NCBI RefSeq assembly: GCF_001696605.3
Contig: NZ_CP031716.1
Location: forward strand, 2,170,001-2,234,000
Direction of reading: 5' to 3'
Source of the DNA: Acinetobacter wuhouensis
GTDB taxonomy: Bacteria > Pseudomonadota > Gammaproteobacteria > Pseudomonadales > Moraxellaceae
DNA length: 64,000 bases
Shown: in pieces, positions 1-7,336 of the stretch
Numbering within the stretch: position 1 is the first letter of the stretch
Layout of the letters: each line of letters starts with the position of its first letter
The notes under the pieces: generated by a model
The model's input: only the letters and a program-made list of their open reading frames with translations
What the model was told of the DNA's origin: nothing
Databases searched by the model: none
Position numbers and translations under genes: made by a program

Positions 1-1052
1 GCTTTTTCTGCCGCGGAATCAACTCCACTTAATTCATTTTTTAAACGTGAAATTTCTTGCTCAGTAATTTTGGTAACACGAGCAATTTCTTCCGCTGGAA
101 GTTTGCTATTTTTTTTAAAGTCTTCAAGTTTTTTAGTTAGGTCTGTAATTGCATCATTAATTACAGTTGGTGGTCGAATACCTAATGCACTGTAGATATC
201 ATTTCCAGCTTTCTTTGCACTATCTGCCGCCTTATTTGTGCTATCTGAGACTTCATGCATTGCAGATGATGCTTTTGTTTGAAAATCTTTAAAGGCTATT
301 TGGGTTAAGGATAGTGCATCCTCAAGCGCTACAACTCGATTGCTCGCCTCATTAAACTTTTCTAAAGGTACTGCACTGGTACTTTGACTCAGGTTCTTTA
401 GTTCAGTTGTAGCTTGCTGTAATTCTTTCTCAAGCGTACTTATCGAGTTTGCACCCAATTGACTAATTCGTTCAATCTCTTGGGATGAAACAACAGCACC
501 ATCACCCATACTTTCAATAGCACGGGTTGCATTCTGTGCCTCAGAAACCACATTATTCAAATCCACTGATGTGAATTTTTGAACCTCGGCAATTGTCTTG
601 CTTGCGGCTCTATCAACACCAGTCATTGCATTTGTTGCTACAGATTCGTAAGCGCCAAATGCTGTTTCAACAGTTTGAATTGACGACTTTAGGTCTTCAA
701 CACGATTTATTGCATTTTGTATATCAGCTGGTGAAGCATTTGTTTGAGATAGTCGTACCAGTTCAGCTTGCGCCCCTATCAGCTCTGATTTTAATCCGCT
801 GATCATTTGCTGACTTTGGGTTGACATATCGCGCAACTGTGTTGCACTAATCGCACTTTTATCACCAAGTGATGATATTTCCGTTGTTGCTTTTGCCAGC
901 TCACCAACCAAGGCATCTATCTTTATTTTTTCAGCTTCTGTTTTAATGGTCTCCAAAACAGATTTAACGGTTGTTTCAGATTGTTTTGCTGCGCTAATTA
1001 AACCCTTGTTATCACCATCTAAAATGAGTTTAAATGTTAGATTTTTTGACAT
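1..1052 (-). CDS. Phage tail tape measure protein, N-terminal part
   Basis: The reading frame is open from an ATG at 1052 to the window edge, so about 350 N-terminal residues are visible. It starts MSKNLTFKLILDGDNKGL, the beta-like opening typical of siphovirus tape measure proteins, and continues as a long Ala/Ser/Thr/Glu/Lys-rich, coiled-coil-like chain with heptad patterning. The tape measure sets tail length and is threaded through the tail tube during assembly and DNA ejection. A GAGG ribosome site stands seven bases before the start. Position downstream of the tail chaperone and tail tube genes on the same strand fits this role, although a block of small genes lies between. The call rests on order, composition and opening motif rather than on a conserved domain. 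Confidence 0.8.
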   Translation of the reverse strand, partial: MSKNLTFKLILDGDNKGLISAAKQSETTVKSVLETIKTEAEKIKIDALVGELAKATTEISSLGDKSAISATQLRDMSTQSQQMISGLKSELIGAQAELVRLSQTNASPADIQNAINRVEDLKSSIQTVETAFGAYESVATNAMTGVDRAASKTIAEVQKFTSVDLNNVVSEAQNATRAIESMGDGAVVSSQEIERISQLGANSISTLEKELQQATTELKNLSQSTSAVPLEKFNEASNRVVALEDALSLTQIAFKDFQTKASSAMHEVSDSTNKAADSAKKAGNDIYSALGIRPPTVINDAITDLTKKLEDFKKNSKLPAEEIARVTKITEQEISRLKNELSGVDSAAEK

Positions 1053-1075
1053 GAGAACCTCAAAATTTAGGCAAT

Positions 1076-1097
1076 AAAAAACCTCCATATAGGAGGT
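1076..1097 (-). terminator. Intrinsic terminator before the tape measure gene
   Basis: Stem ACCTCC/GGAGGT (1081-1086 with 1092-1097), followed on the minus strand by a run of five to six T. It lies 24 bases before the tape measure start, so late transcripts must cross it. Confidence 0.6.
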
Positions 1098-1120
1098 GGT
1101 ACGATGATTAAGTAGTAGCT

Positions 1121-1234
1121 TTATTTTAAGGCATATAAAATTGCCGCCACAGAAAGTCCTAAAGCGCTTAATGCTAAGACTAGAAGCGCTACCCCTTGTA
1201 ACAAACCGACACGATCAGCACCTTTTGATGTCAT
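1121..1234 (-). CDS. Small phage membrane protein, 37 aa
   Basis: The frame begins MTSKGADRVGLLQGVALL and ends ILYALK. Residues 10-34 are one continuous hydrophobic segment (LLQGVALLVLALSALGLS and on), so a single-span membrane peptide is expected. A GGCGGA stretch lies just upstream of the ATG. It sits in the block of small genes between the tail chaperone and the tape measure gene. No family recognised. Holin-like or superinfection-exclusion roles are conceivable, but nothing in the sequence decides this. Confidence 0.5.
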   Translation of the reverse strand: MTSKGADRVGLLQGVALLVLALSALGLSVAAILYALK

Positions 1235-1253
1235 TTTTCCGCCTACCTTTTTA

Positions 1254-1373
1254 TTAGTTTTTCCAAATATATACACATACAATTGCAGTCAATAAAAGTG
1301 CAATAAATCTCCACGCTTTCATTTTGTTGATCTCCGTTAGACACCAATTAATTAATTTGATAAAATCTTCCAT
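1254..1373 (-). CDS. Small phage membrane protein, 39 aa
   Basis: The frame begins MEDFIKLINWCLTEINKMKA and ends VYIWKN. An amphipathic N-terminus is followed by one hydrophobic span (FIALLLTAIVCVYIW). An AGAGGAAAG ribosome site stands before the ATG at 1373. An internal ATG at 1322 with its own GGAG could give a 22-residue form that is only the membrane span. The gene ends 20 bases before the 37-residue membrane gene, suggesting a pair. Function unknown. Confidence 0.45.
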   Translation of the reverse strand: MEDFIKLINWCLTEINKMKAWRFIALLLTAIVCVYIWKN

Positions 1374-1415
1374 ACAGATTTACTTTCCTCTTTACTTCTC
1401 GGTTGAGTGGAATCC

Positions 1416-1445
1416 AAAACCCCGATGTTTCCGCATTGGGGTTTT
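1416..1445. terminator. Bidirectional hairpin
   Basis: Stem AACCCCGATG with CATTGGGGTT (G-T pairs allowed) around 1418-1443. T-rich sequence follows on the plus strand and a TTTT on the minus strand. It is one of three hairpins stacked between 1374 and 1606, a stretch with no supportable gene. Confidence 0.5.
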
Positions 1446-1456
1446 TCTTTAGGTAA

Positions 1457-1483
1457 TAAAAAAGCCGAACTAAATAGCTCGGC
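1457..1483 (-). terminator. Intrinsic terminator
   Basis: Stem GCCGA/TCGGC (1464-1468 with 1479-1483), followed on the minus strand by TTTTTTATT. It lies between the 68-aa gene and the small membrane genes. Confidence 0.5.
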
Positions 1484-1568
1484 TTTCAAAGTAAAACTTG
1501 TGAGTTGTGCTTGATATCAATTCAAGTTGTAGTGGTGCGGTTTACAACTTTTTCTAAATTCTAGATAT

Positions 1569-1589
1569 TAAAAACCTCCCGTAGGAGGT
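1569..1589 (-). terminator. Intrinsic terminator after the 68-aa gene
   Basis: Stem ACCTCC/GGAGGT (1574-1579 with 1584-1589), loop of four, then TTTTT on the minus strand. It begins 18 bases beyond the stop of the gene ending at 1607. Confidence 0.65.
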
Positions 1590-1606
1590 CCTCTAAAATA
1601 AGCAAA

Positions 1607-1813
1607 TTAAGATTTCACAATTTTTAAAACTTTCCCTGTATTTGAACTTTCAAAAAGCATCTCAAAATTAGGACGAAGCACTTCACCTTCAAAAACAATA
1701 TGCTTAATTCGTTCGTGGGTTTTGGCTTCATTTACAACAATATCATCTAGAGTCGCTTCGACCTCATATTGCGATCCAAATTGATCTTTTACATTAATTG
1801 CTAGCTTATTCAT
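1607..1813 (-). CDS. Phage hypothetical protein, 68 aa
   Basis: A 68-residue acidic protein (MNKLAINVKDQFGSQYEVEA...) of predicted beta-alpha character, without signal peptide or membrane span. It is framed by its own hairpins: one just before the start (1834-1854) and one just after the stop (1569-1589), the layout of an independently punctuated small gene in the tail region. No family recognised. A tail-associated or moron role is possible. Confidence 0.6.
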   Translation of the reverse strand: MNKLAINVKDQFGSQYEVEATLDDIVVNEAKTHERIKHIVFEGEVLRPNFEMLFESSNTGKVLKIVKS

Positions 1814-1833
1814 AAAAACACCTTAAAAACAAA

Positions 1834-1854
1834 TAAAAAAACAGCCAAGGCTGT
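1834..1854 (-). terminator. Intrinsic terminator before the 68-aa gene
   Basis: Stem ACAGC/GCTGT (1841-1845 with 1850-1854), then seven T on the minus strand. It lies 20 bases before the start codon of the gene at 1813. Confidence 0.6.
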
Positions 1855-2028
1855 AAACAAAAAATTCAATGATTATTAAATTTGTACTGCTCACTGAATA
1901 CAGACAATATACCCTAAAAGTATTAATCTTAGAAATATTTCAAAACCATAACTCTGGTTATGAAAAATTAATTGAGAGTTTTATGATATAAATGTTGCAC
2001 TTTTTTACATTTTCCTTTTGGGTTTTAT

Positions 2029-2244
2029 ATGAAAAACAATCACACATCAAATGATTCAGAATCAACTACCTTGGGCTGGAAATTTATAGCCATCGTTGCG
2101 GTTTTAACATCAGTCTTTTTCACTTTTTTATATTTAGCCATGTCTAGTGAACCAGACTATATGCCTAGTCAAAAGCAAAAAGTAACGAACGAGCATAAAC
2201 AAGTTACTACTGTGCCAAATACAGAAAAATCTTCATCTGAGTAA
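2029..2244 (+). CDS. Moron-like membrane protein on the opposite strand, 71 aa
   Basis: The product has a polar N-terminus (about 16 residues), one hydrophobic span (WKFIAIVAVLTSVFFTFLYLA, about residues 17-37) and a hydrophilic Lys/Thr/Ser-rich tail. This is the only plus-strand gene in the late region. It is closed by a strong 15-bp hairpin (2262-2295) and preceded by an AT-rich stretch that could hold a promoter. A lone gene against the late operon with its own terminator is the classic moron layout: a gene expressed from the prophage. Function not recognised; an envelope or exclusion role is inference. Confidence 0.55.
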   Translation: MKNNHTSNDSESTTLGWKFIAIVAVLTSVFFTFLYLAMSSEPDYMPSQKQKVTNEHKQVTTVPNTEKSSSE

Positions 2245-2261
2245 TTTGAAGTTTAAGTGTA

Positions 2262-2295
2262 TTTAATTAGACCTCCCTCGGGAGGTCTAATTAAA
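2262..2295. terminator. Strong bidirectional terminator
   Basis: Perfect 15-bp stem (2262-2276 with 2281-2295, loop CTCG), GC-rich at the tip and AT-rich at the base. It closes the plus-strand gene ending at 2244 and faces the minus-strand zinc-ribbon gene ending at 2442/2361. Confidence 0.85.
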
Positions 2296-2360
2296 TTATG
2301 ATCTAAATCGGTAACTTTTGCTGATAATTTCCAGTTATCCAGTCAAAGCTTTAAAATTCA

Positions 2361-2684
2361 TTATTCCACCACACTCCCACAATGCTTACACTTTCTAGCA
2401 TCAAAACGAATTTCCTCACGACAATCTGGACACTGAAGCAATTAAACACTATTGCTTTGATGCAATCGATTATTAGCTTGCTGTGGTCGATATAGCCTTA
2501 CATTGCTACTACTACAAGAGCTACAAACTTTAGTCTTTCGATTAAGAAGCCAATACAAAATACCCACTGGAAAGAAAAGCAAGAGTAAGACGATCAACAC
2601 CAAAACACTCCCTTTGCTTTTGGTTGCCCCAACATGCCCACAAACTTGACACTCAACTGTATGACTCAGAATCAACGCTCCCAC
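2361..2684 (-). CDS. Membrane zinc-ribbon protein with in-frame stop before its last ribbon
   Basis: A GTG start at 2684 opens an 80-codon frame: CQVCGHVG ribbon half (residues 13-20), a hydrophobic span (VLVLIVLLLLFFPVGILYWLL), then VCSSCSSSN, ending at TAA 2442-2444. The same frame continues past the stop for 26 more codons to 2361, encoding LLQCPDCREEIRFDARKC and a closing KHCG, a complete four-cysteine zinc ribbon. Either a nonsense mutation split a double-ribbon protein, the ribbon restarts at the TTG just after the stop, or the stop is sometimes read through. The start overlaps the preceding gene by 13 bases. The ribbon type is common in small bacterial membrane proteins; the role here is unknown. 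Confidence 0.55.
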
Positions 2685-2959
2685 TGGATTCTAAATACTT
2701 TACCTTCCCAAATGGTTACGGTGTATTTTAAGTTGTCGATCGTGTAGTAATAATCAGTTAAAAACATTAGCTTTCCGCGCGAATCACGCGAAGTGTATTC
2801 ATTCTTAGATTCGGGTCTTCCAAGCTTTGAAAGCATTGATCCAACCGAATCATCATAAGTAACCAATTCTGTTGAGGTGCGAATGCTTCTCGCATCTACC
2901 GCATAAGCGCTTACCGTAGTAAATCCAAGCAACAAGCTAATAAATAATATCTTTTTCAT
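2672..2959 (-). CDS. Exported phage-region protein, 95 aa
   Basis: A signal peptide is clear (MKKILFISLLLGFTTVSAYA, cleavage after AYA). The mature part has a SmpA/OmlA- or DUF2845-like feel (GSMLSKLGRPESKNEY, then beta strands ending KVFRIQWER), the kind of small periplasmic fold that starts with a turn and helix and ends in strands. It sits in the moron block and overlaps the zinc-ribbon gene, suggesting joint expression. Not needed for virion assembly by its exported nature. The domain similarity is tentative. Confidence 0.55.
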   Translation of the reverse strand: MKKILFISLLLGFTTVSAYAVDARSIRTSTELVTYDDSVGSMLSKLGRPESKNEYTSRDSRGKLMFLTDYYYTIDNLKYTVTIWEGKVFRIQWER

Positions 2960-3018
2960 AAAACCCCCACGTTTTAATCAAAGAATATCTATCGCCCACT
3001 GAATAAGCAATGTGAAAA

Positions 3019-3579
3019 TTAACCTTTCTTCACTTCTTCAGTGTATTTTGAATACGCTTTACTATCAGCATGATATGAAACACGCATAGCACTACCAAAG
3101 CTTAGAAGTGAATTTCGCTCATTGCGTTGAGCTGCTTTTAAGTATTCTAAAAATGTGCCGAAACTATAATCTAAAATATCTTTATGTCTATGACCTTTAC
3201 TGATTAAAAACTGGAATGAGTCGAACCAAGTTGTTTTTGTTTTTTCTTTTGTTTTTTTAGCATCTTCTTGATCGAAGTAGGCTCTATTTACTGCCAGTAC
3301 TTCTGAGAATATCGAGATAAATTTATCAGCATCTGTATTCATAATGTCAATAAAAACATCAGTGTCGAAATTAGTAGCGAGCGAACAAAGCATTAAAGCG
3401 GATGCCTTGTTTTGCTTTATAGCCGACTCGACTTTTTCATCCGAATAATCTTGTTTTAATTCTTTTCTGATAGGTTCTGCAAATTGAGACCATTTATCTA
3501 AATCTTTCACTGTGATTTGATTGATTTCAATATCTTCTTTTTGAATAGTTCTGTTTGATGCGAGAAAGAATTCATTCAT
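3019..3579 (-). CDS. Phage tail assembly chaperone
   Basis: A 186-residue helical protein directly after the major tail protein gene, where siphoviruses keep the chaperone that coats the tape measure protein during tail assembly. The sequence is rich in charged helices (EPIRKELKQDYSDEKVESAI; LDYSFGTFLEYLKAAQRNE). Many such genes make a second, frameshifted product; here only 59 bases separate the stop from the next gene and I see no extended second frame, so a single product is likely. It is separated from the tail protein by a nested hairpin (3596-3633). The call is by position and character. Confidence 0.6.
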   Translation of the reverse strand: MNEFFLASNRTIQKEDIEINQITVKDLDKWSQFAEPIRKELKQDYSDEKVESAIKQNKASALMLCSLATNFDTDVFIDIMNTDADKFISIFSEVLAVNRAYFDQEDAKKTKEKTKTTWFDSFQFLISKGHRHKDILDYSFGTFLEYLKAAQRNERNSLLSFGSAMRVSYHADSKAYSKYTEEVKKG

Positions 3580-3595
3580 ATTAAAACCTATTAAA

Positions 3596-3633
3596 CAGGC
3601 ACAAAAAAGACGCTTATGCGCCCCATGTGCCTG
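3596..3633 (-). terminator. Nested hairpin between tail tube and chaperone genes
   Basis: Inner stem GACGC/GCGCC (3609-3613 with 3618-3622), followed on the minus strand by six T. An outer stem CAGGCACA/TGTGCCTG (3596-3603 with 3626-3633) encloses the whole terminator. The inner hairpin is almost the same as the one at 15756-15769. Confidence 0.6.
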
Positions 3634-3639
3634 TTGTTA

Positions 3640-4383
3640 TTACGCTACAATTTTAAACTGCTCTACAATACCGAAAGAACCTAATTGCGGGTCAGTTGCT
3701 TTTGTCGCATCTGCAAGACATTCAAACTCAAGATCAAAACTTGCAAATTCTTCATTTATCAAGGCGAATTCAGTTTCAGGTGAAAATTGCACACGCCATA
3801 ACTCCACCACCAATTTATCACCAGAATAGGTATCAATACCTTTAAATAACAAGGCATATTCATTACCAAGTGAATTTGCAATTGCGGTGCGCTCAACAGC
3901 ACCTGCTGTAGCGGACCATGATACCGCCTCACTTGGTGCAGTATTAAAAACAACAGTACCAAACACAGGATCAAGCGTATAAGTTGAAGCATCTACAGCG
4001 CCACTTCCTGCTTTAAAGACAACATTGCTTAAATTGCGCTTGCCGAGGTTGATTATTTGCCCCGCAACAACAACACCTAGCACCTCATCAGCAATAGTAG
4101 ATGATGCGACTGAACTGGTGTTGCCGCTGAATACAATATTTTTATTTTGCTTATTGATTTCTTCAGCGGTCATTTTACCAGTGACACCAGTTGCTTTTCG
4201 AAGTACCGCATCCTTGGCGCGGGTCCCATCTTTTGCGGTGAAGTGATCAACCGTTTCGGTAGTGATGCCAATATTTGCTTCTGGCGTGTTGCCCATTTCA
4301 AAATAAGCACCTGCGACACCATTTGTTAATTTAGCTGCTAACCACTCACCCTGTAGCGACATTAAATCAGGTTTTTTAGCCAT
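3640..4383 (-). CDS. Major tail (tube) protein
   Basis: A 247-residue protein with N-terminal phrase MAKKPDLMSLQGEWLAAKLT and a C-terminal stretch SPETEFALINEEFASFDLEFEC, the pattern of phage tail tube proteins whose DUF-type repeats pack as a hexameric ring. Between them is an Ala/Ser/Thr-rich beta region (about 100-160) resembling an added surface domain. It follows the Gp37-like terminator gene and a 56-aa gene it overlaps by eight bases, and precedes the chaperone, exactly the siphovirus/Mu-like tail order. Assignment is by order and composition. Confidence 0.75.
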   Translation of the reverse strand: MAKKPDLMSLQGEWLAAKLTNGVAGAYFEMGNTPEANIGITTETVDHFTAKDGTRAKDAVLRKATGVTGKMTAEEINKQNKNIVFSGNTSSVASSTIADEVLGVVVAGQIINLGKRNLSNVVFKAGSGAVDASTYTLDPVFGTVVFNTAPSEAVSWSATAGAVERTAIANSLGNEYALLFKGIDTYSGDKLVVELWRVQFSPETEFALINEEFASFDLEFECLADATKATDPQLGSFGIVEQFKIVA

Positions 4384-4546
4384 CTGTTTTGACCTCTTTA
4401 GTTGTTTTACTTGGAGCAGACGGCTTCACTTCCTCAATGATCTTATCTGCTAATAATTGTTTGATTTGCTGGTCAGATAAGCCTCCAACGACCTCACCAA
4501 CAGCAAAACGCCCTACAGGTTGCAGGGCGGTATATTGTTTTTGCAT
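4376..4546 (-). CDS. Small phage protein before the tail tube gene, 56 aa
   Basis: The frame begins MQKQYTALQPVGRFAVGEVV and ends TKEVKTDG, overlapping the tail tube start (ATGGCTAA) by eight bases, so translation is coupled. The opening phrase LQPVGRFAVGEVVGGLSDQQ resembles the short head/tail-associated proteins with a G-x-F-x-x-G-E beginning, as in the protein encoded at 5891-6247 (SLGHFRPGDEIKGL). It may be a paralogue of that N-terminal domain. Function unknown. Confidence 0.6.
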   Translation of the reverse strand: MQKQYTALQPVGRFAVGEVVGGLSDQQIKQLLADKIIEEVKPSAPSKTTKEVKTDG

Positions 4547-4555
4547 GTGTTTGTC

Positions 4556-4978
4556 CTAAATAAATCGTTTCGATTCAAAGAAAACTGTTAAATATGCGAA
4601 TCCAGGTGAAAAGCCCTCTTTCACATCGACAAGTGACAGTGGTCTGCAGCTTGACTTGGGTTGCCAACCACTAAGCAAAGTTATGACTTCTTCAAGTAAA
4701 TTGCCTGCTTCATCTGTTACCGCAGAACCATCGACCATTTGCGATTGAGCATTACGACATGCAACAGTTACAGCCCAACGCAAACCAAGCAAATTCACTC
4801 TAGAGTCACTAGAGTTATCTGACTTAGCAATACGTTGAAAATTCACATGCGCGGATGGTGTAATTTGCGACATTTCAGTTACTTTCACCGAATTCAATGG
4901 TGTATAGATCTGCTTAAATGCCGAAATCTCTTTTAGCTTTTCGGCAATCTCACGGCGTACAGCGAAAAAATCAGCCAT
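4556..4978 (-). CDS. Tail terminator protein, Gp37/DUF1834-like
   Basis: 140 residues beginning MADFFAVRREIAEKLKEIS with a TPSAHVNFQ strand, then beta strands and a helix (GNLLEEVITLLSGWQP) ending in LTVFFESKRFI. This matches the small alpha/beta tail-end or neck proteins of Mu-like phages (Gp37 family). It overlaps the virion morphogenesis gene by eight bases and precedes the 56-aa and tail tube genes. It probably caps the tail tube during joining. Family call is by pattern and order. Confidence 0.65.
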   Translation of the reverse strand: MADFFAVRREIAEKLKEISAFKQIYTPLNSVKVTEMSQITPSAHVNFQRIAKSDNSSDSRVNLLGLRWAVTVACRNAQSQMVDGSAVTDEAGNLLEEVITLLSGWQPKSSCRPLSLVDVKEGFSPGFAYLTVFFESKRFI

Positions 4979-5441
4979 GTATGTGGTTTCCTATAATGTC
5001 TAAAATTTCTTTCTCATCTTCGGAATTAATCCCAAGATAAGCCCTAGGCTCCGACTCTACACTTTTAACTTTTCGCCATTGTCCAACAACATTAAAAAGC
5101 AAATAACCTGATCGCGCTGTAGCTTTAAATCCAAAGTGCATACTTTCCGCATACTCAACATTAGTTCCCCACTCAACACCATTCGGTAATACATTGTGAG
5201 TTAAGCTGTTCATTAATCGATTAGTATCTCTTAATGTTTGCCCATTTTGCTCCTTTGCTCTCCATGATTGTTTCCATGGATTACCATCTGGGTCATGTTG
5301 ATCAACAAAGCGCATCTGAGTCGATGAAACCCCATAAGCACCAATCTCATCATACATTTTCGATGTATCAAGATTAATGATCTGCTGTAGAGCTTCAATA
5401 ACTGAGCTTTCTTCACTTGTAACTTTGATTGCTACAGCCAT
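4971..5441 (-). CDS. Phage virion morphogenesis protein, Mu gpG-like
   Basis: About 156 residues. The ATG at 5441 has GAGG five bases before it and is preferred over the GTG six bases upstream. Conserved stretches MRFVDQHDPDGNPWKQSWRA, LRDTNRLMNSLTH, NVEYAESMHFGFKATARSGY and AYLGINSEDEKEI follow the gpG/virion-morphogenesis family: a D-P-D-G-x-x-W motif, then R-x-x-x-L-x-x-S, then a Y-A-x-x-H-x-G turn. These proteins act at tail completion. It lies between the Gp36-like and Gp37-like genes. Confidence 0.8.
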   Translation of the reverse strand: MAVAIKVTSEESSVIEALQQIINLDTSKMYDEIGAYGVSSTQMRFVDQHDPDGNPWKQSWRAKEQNGQTLRDTNRLMNSLTHNVLPNGVEWGTNVEYAESMHFGFKATARSGYLLFNVVGQWRKVKSVESEPRAYLGINSEDEKEILDIIGNHIHG

Positions 5442-5448
5442 AATCACC

Positions 5449-5883
5449 TCACTTTAAGCTTGGCATCATATTTAAAACATCATCACCAAACACACCACCT
5501 CGATACGTTGTACCGATTGGCATAGTTGCAGGTGAGTTTTTCGGCTTCTCTTCAGTGACTTCATTCTCTTGATTGAGGATATTAAGTACAGCTTTACCAT
5601 CAGCAATACGCTTCAAAAAATCAATTTCAGCTTTATAGCGATTCTCTACTTCTTCAGTAGGTTGCTGAAAGTAAAGGCGGTATCTTGCGATATTGCATGC
5701 GATTCGCTGTAGAGTACTTGGAATGCTAGGAAGCGGTAAGCTGTACTTTACCGCCACATAACTATCAATTTCCTCTGTCGCATCCTGCAAAGCTTCTGCA
5801 ATCGCCCCATCAGGTAACATTGATTTCAGATTTTCAACTTCATTACCAAATCGCTTAATCAAATCCTCTTCAGTTGCGTACAT
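5449..5883 (-). CDS. Head-tail connector, Gp36/DUF1320-like
   Basis: 144 residues starting MYATEEDLIKRFGNEVENL, with EALQDATEEIDSYVAVKYSL and LQRIACNIARYRLYF: the typical DUF1320 (Mu gp36) sequence, a helical adaptor that docks on the portal ring. The C-terminus carries Pro- and Gly-rich residues. It stands between the capsid-side protein at 5891 and the gpG-like gene, as in Mu-type connector modules. Confidence 0.85.
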   Translation of the reverse strand: MYATEEDLIKRFGNEVENLKSMLPDGAIAEALQDATEEIDSYVAVKYSLPLPSIPSTLQRIACNIARYRLYFQQPTEEVENRYKAEIDFLKRIADGKAVLNILNQENEVTEEKPKNSPATMPIGTTYRGGVFGDDVLNMMPSLK

Positions 5884-5890
5884 AGATCAC

Positions 5891-6247
5891 CTATTTGGTT
5901 GCTGTTTCGACCTTTTTAGCCTCAGCTTGAGCCTTTTTTAGGTCTGCCTGACTAGTAGCTAAAGTTTTTTCCAAACCTGCAACTTTTGCTACAAGCTCAG
6001 CAACTTCAGCTTCTGCTTTTTCCTTACCAGCAATCAAAATCGTTTCATTAACCTTAAGCTCAGCAACTTCAGCTTCAAGTTTTGTTAGTTGGGATGCATT
6101 GGTATTGGCTTTAGGAGTATCTAACTCCACATCCTCTGCAATAGCACCAGATACTAAAAGGGCTTGAAGTTGTTTATCTTCAAGCCCTTTGATTTCATCA
6201 CCTGGTCGAAAATGACCAAGCGATTGTTTTGCGATGAACTTTGGCAT
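5891..6247 (-). CDS. Capsid-neighbour coiled-coil protein, 118 aa
   Basis: The N-terminal 45 residues (MPKFIAKQSLGHFRPGDEI and KGLEDKQLQALLVSGAIAED) form a small domain found beside capsid genes of Mu-like phages. From residue 50 on the chain is a Lys/Glu/Ala coiled coil (LEAEVAELKV, KEKAEAEVAELVAKVAGLEK). The 56-aa gene at 4376 shares the opening G-x-F-x-x-G-(D/E) and L-x-x-x-Q-x-(K/Q)-x-L-L pattern. Possibly a head completion or decoration accessory; function unknown. Confidence 0.55.
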   Translation of the reverse strand: MPKFIAKQSLGHFRPGDEIKGLEDKQLQALLVSGAIAEDVELDTPKANTNASQLTKLEAEVAELKVNETILIAGKEKAEAEVAELVAKVAGLEKTLATSQADLKKAQAEAKKVETATK

Positions 6248-6257
6248 TTTCTACTCC

Positions 6258-7334
6258 TTAAACAAAGCCACGACCACCAACCAAACCATTTTTATTGTTT
6301 GGAATAGCTAAAGGTGATGATTCAGCAAGTATTTGAATACTTGATGGGTTCTTTTCTTGCCATTGGCTCAAATAGAATTCTAAAGCTTGGCCAAAAGCCT
6401 CTACGTTTTGAATAGCACAGTGCGCGATCCAACCATTGGCATCTGAAATCAGGCCAAAGAAATCTTCAGGAATAAAACGCTCAGATGCACCACCGCCAAT
6501 ACTGTGTTGTACGTCATACGTCCAAATTTCAATATTATCTACAGTGCCACGGAACTGCGGTTTATCTTTATGATCAAATGTTGGTGTAAGTGGAACACTA
6601 ATACCCGCATACGGCGCAATGAACTTTTCTTTAAATTCAGGGTCTTTAATCATTGTGTTGTAGACTTTGGATGTCGTCAGCGCCATTTGTGGTGATATAC
6701 CTGAATGCTCTACAGATAAATCAATCATAGCCTGCCAATCATCCATGACTTTTGCACCAACCTGCCCCCATTTAATTAATGGAGAGAAATTACAAGCAGG
6801 ATTACGCTCATAATCAACTTCATACTTTGGGAAATCCGCTGATGCAAAAGTGGTTTTACCATAAAGCAATACATCACGTGCAATTAGCAATTTTCGATTT
6901 TCAATCGATTGACGCAAATACAAAGCTTTCTGAGCTTGATCAATCAGCAATAAGTCTGCATCACTTAAACGGTTAGAGCCAGTTGCAACCACACCGAATT
7001 TACGCAATTGCGAAATTAAAGCTGTGTTTTGCACTTCGCTTGGCATGACTGTCATCATTGGTTTTAGATAGGCAGGCTTTACGAATTTTACGTTACCAGA
7101 TTCACCTACTTTGATTTGACGACCCGCAGCGGTTGGTGTAACAAATGGTGCTAAAGGTGTTGCTGTATTTAATTCACCAACAGGTACTGTGTCTTTAGTG
7201 TATGAAACACGCTGAGGAAAGAAGCGATCAATTAACCATGGATCAACACGCTGAGTGGTATCCGTTAATAGAACCAATTGAGGGATATCAAGTAATTCAA
7301 TTGGTGCATTTTGAAATGTAAAAGTTTGACTCAT
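6258..7334 (-). CDS. Major capsid protein, lambda E-like
   Basis: 358 residues opening MSQTFTFQNAPIELLDIPQL. Conserved capsid-E family stretches follow: DPWLIDRFFPQRVSYT near residue 31, VGELNTATPLAPFVTP, AAGRQIKVGESGNVKFVKPAY and a C-terminal IQNVEAFGQALEFY, then WQEKNPSSIQILAESSPLAI. The length is usual for lambda E (about 340). It follows the decoration protein and the protease/scaffold gene, the lambda order C-Nu3-D-E, though next to Mu-like connectors. It forms the HK97-fold head shell. Confidence 0.9.
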   Translation of the reverse strand: MSQTFTFQNAPIELLDIPQLVLLTDTTQRVDPWLIDRFFPQRVSYTKDTVPVGELNTATPLAPFVTPTAAGRQIKVGESGNVKFVKPAYLKPMMTVMPSEVQNTALISQLRKFGVVATGSNRLSDADLLLIDQAQKALYLRQSIENRKLLIARDVLLYGKTTFASADFPKYEVDYERNPACNFSPLIKWGQVGAKVMDDWQAMIDLSVEHSGISPQMALTTSKVYNTMIKDPEFKEKFIAPYAGISVPLTPTFDHKDKPQFRGTVDNIEIWTYDVQHSIGGGASERFIPEDFFGLISDANGWIAHCAIQNVEAFGQALEFYLSQWQEKNPSSIQILAESSPLAIPNNKNGLVGGRGFV

Positions 7335-7336
7335 GA

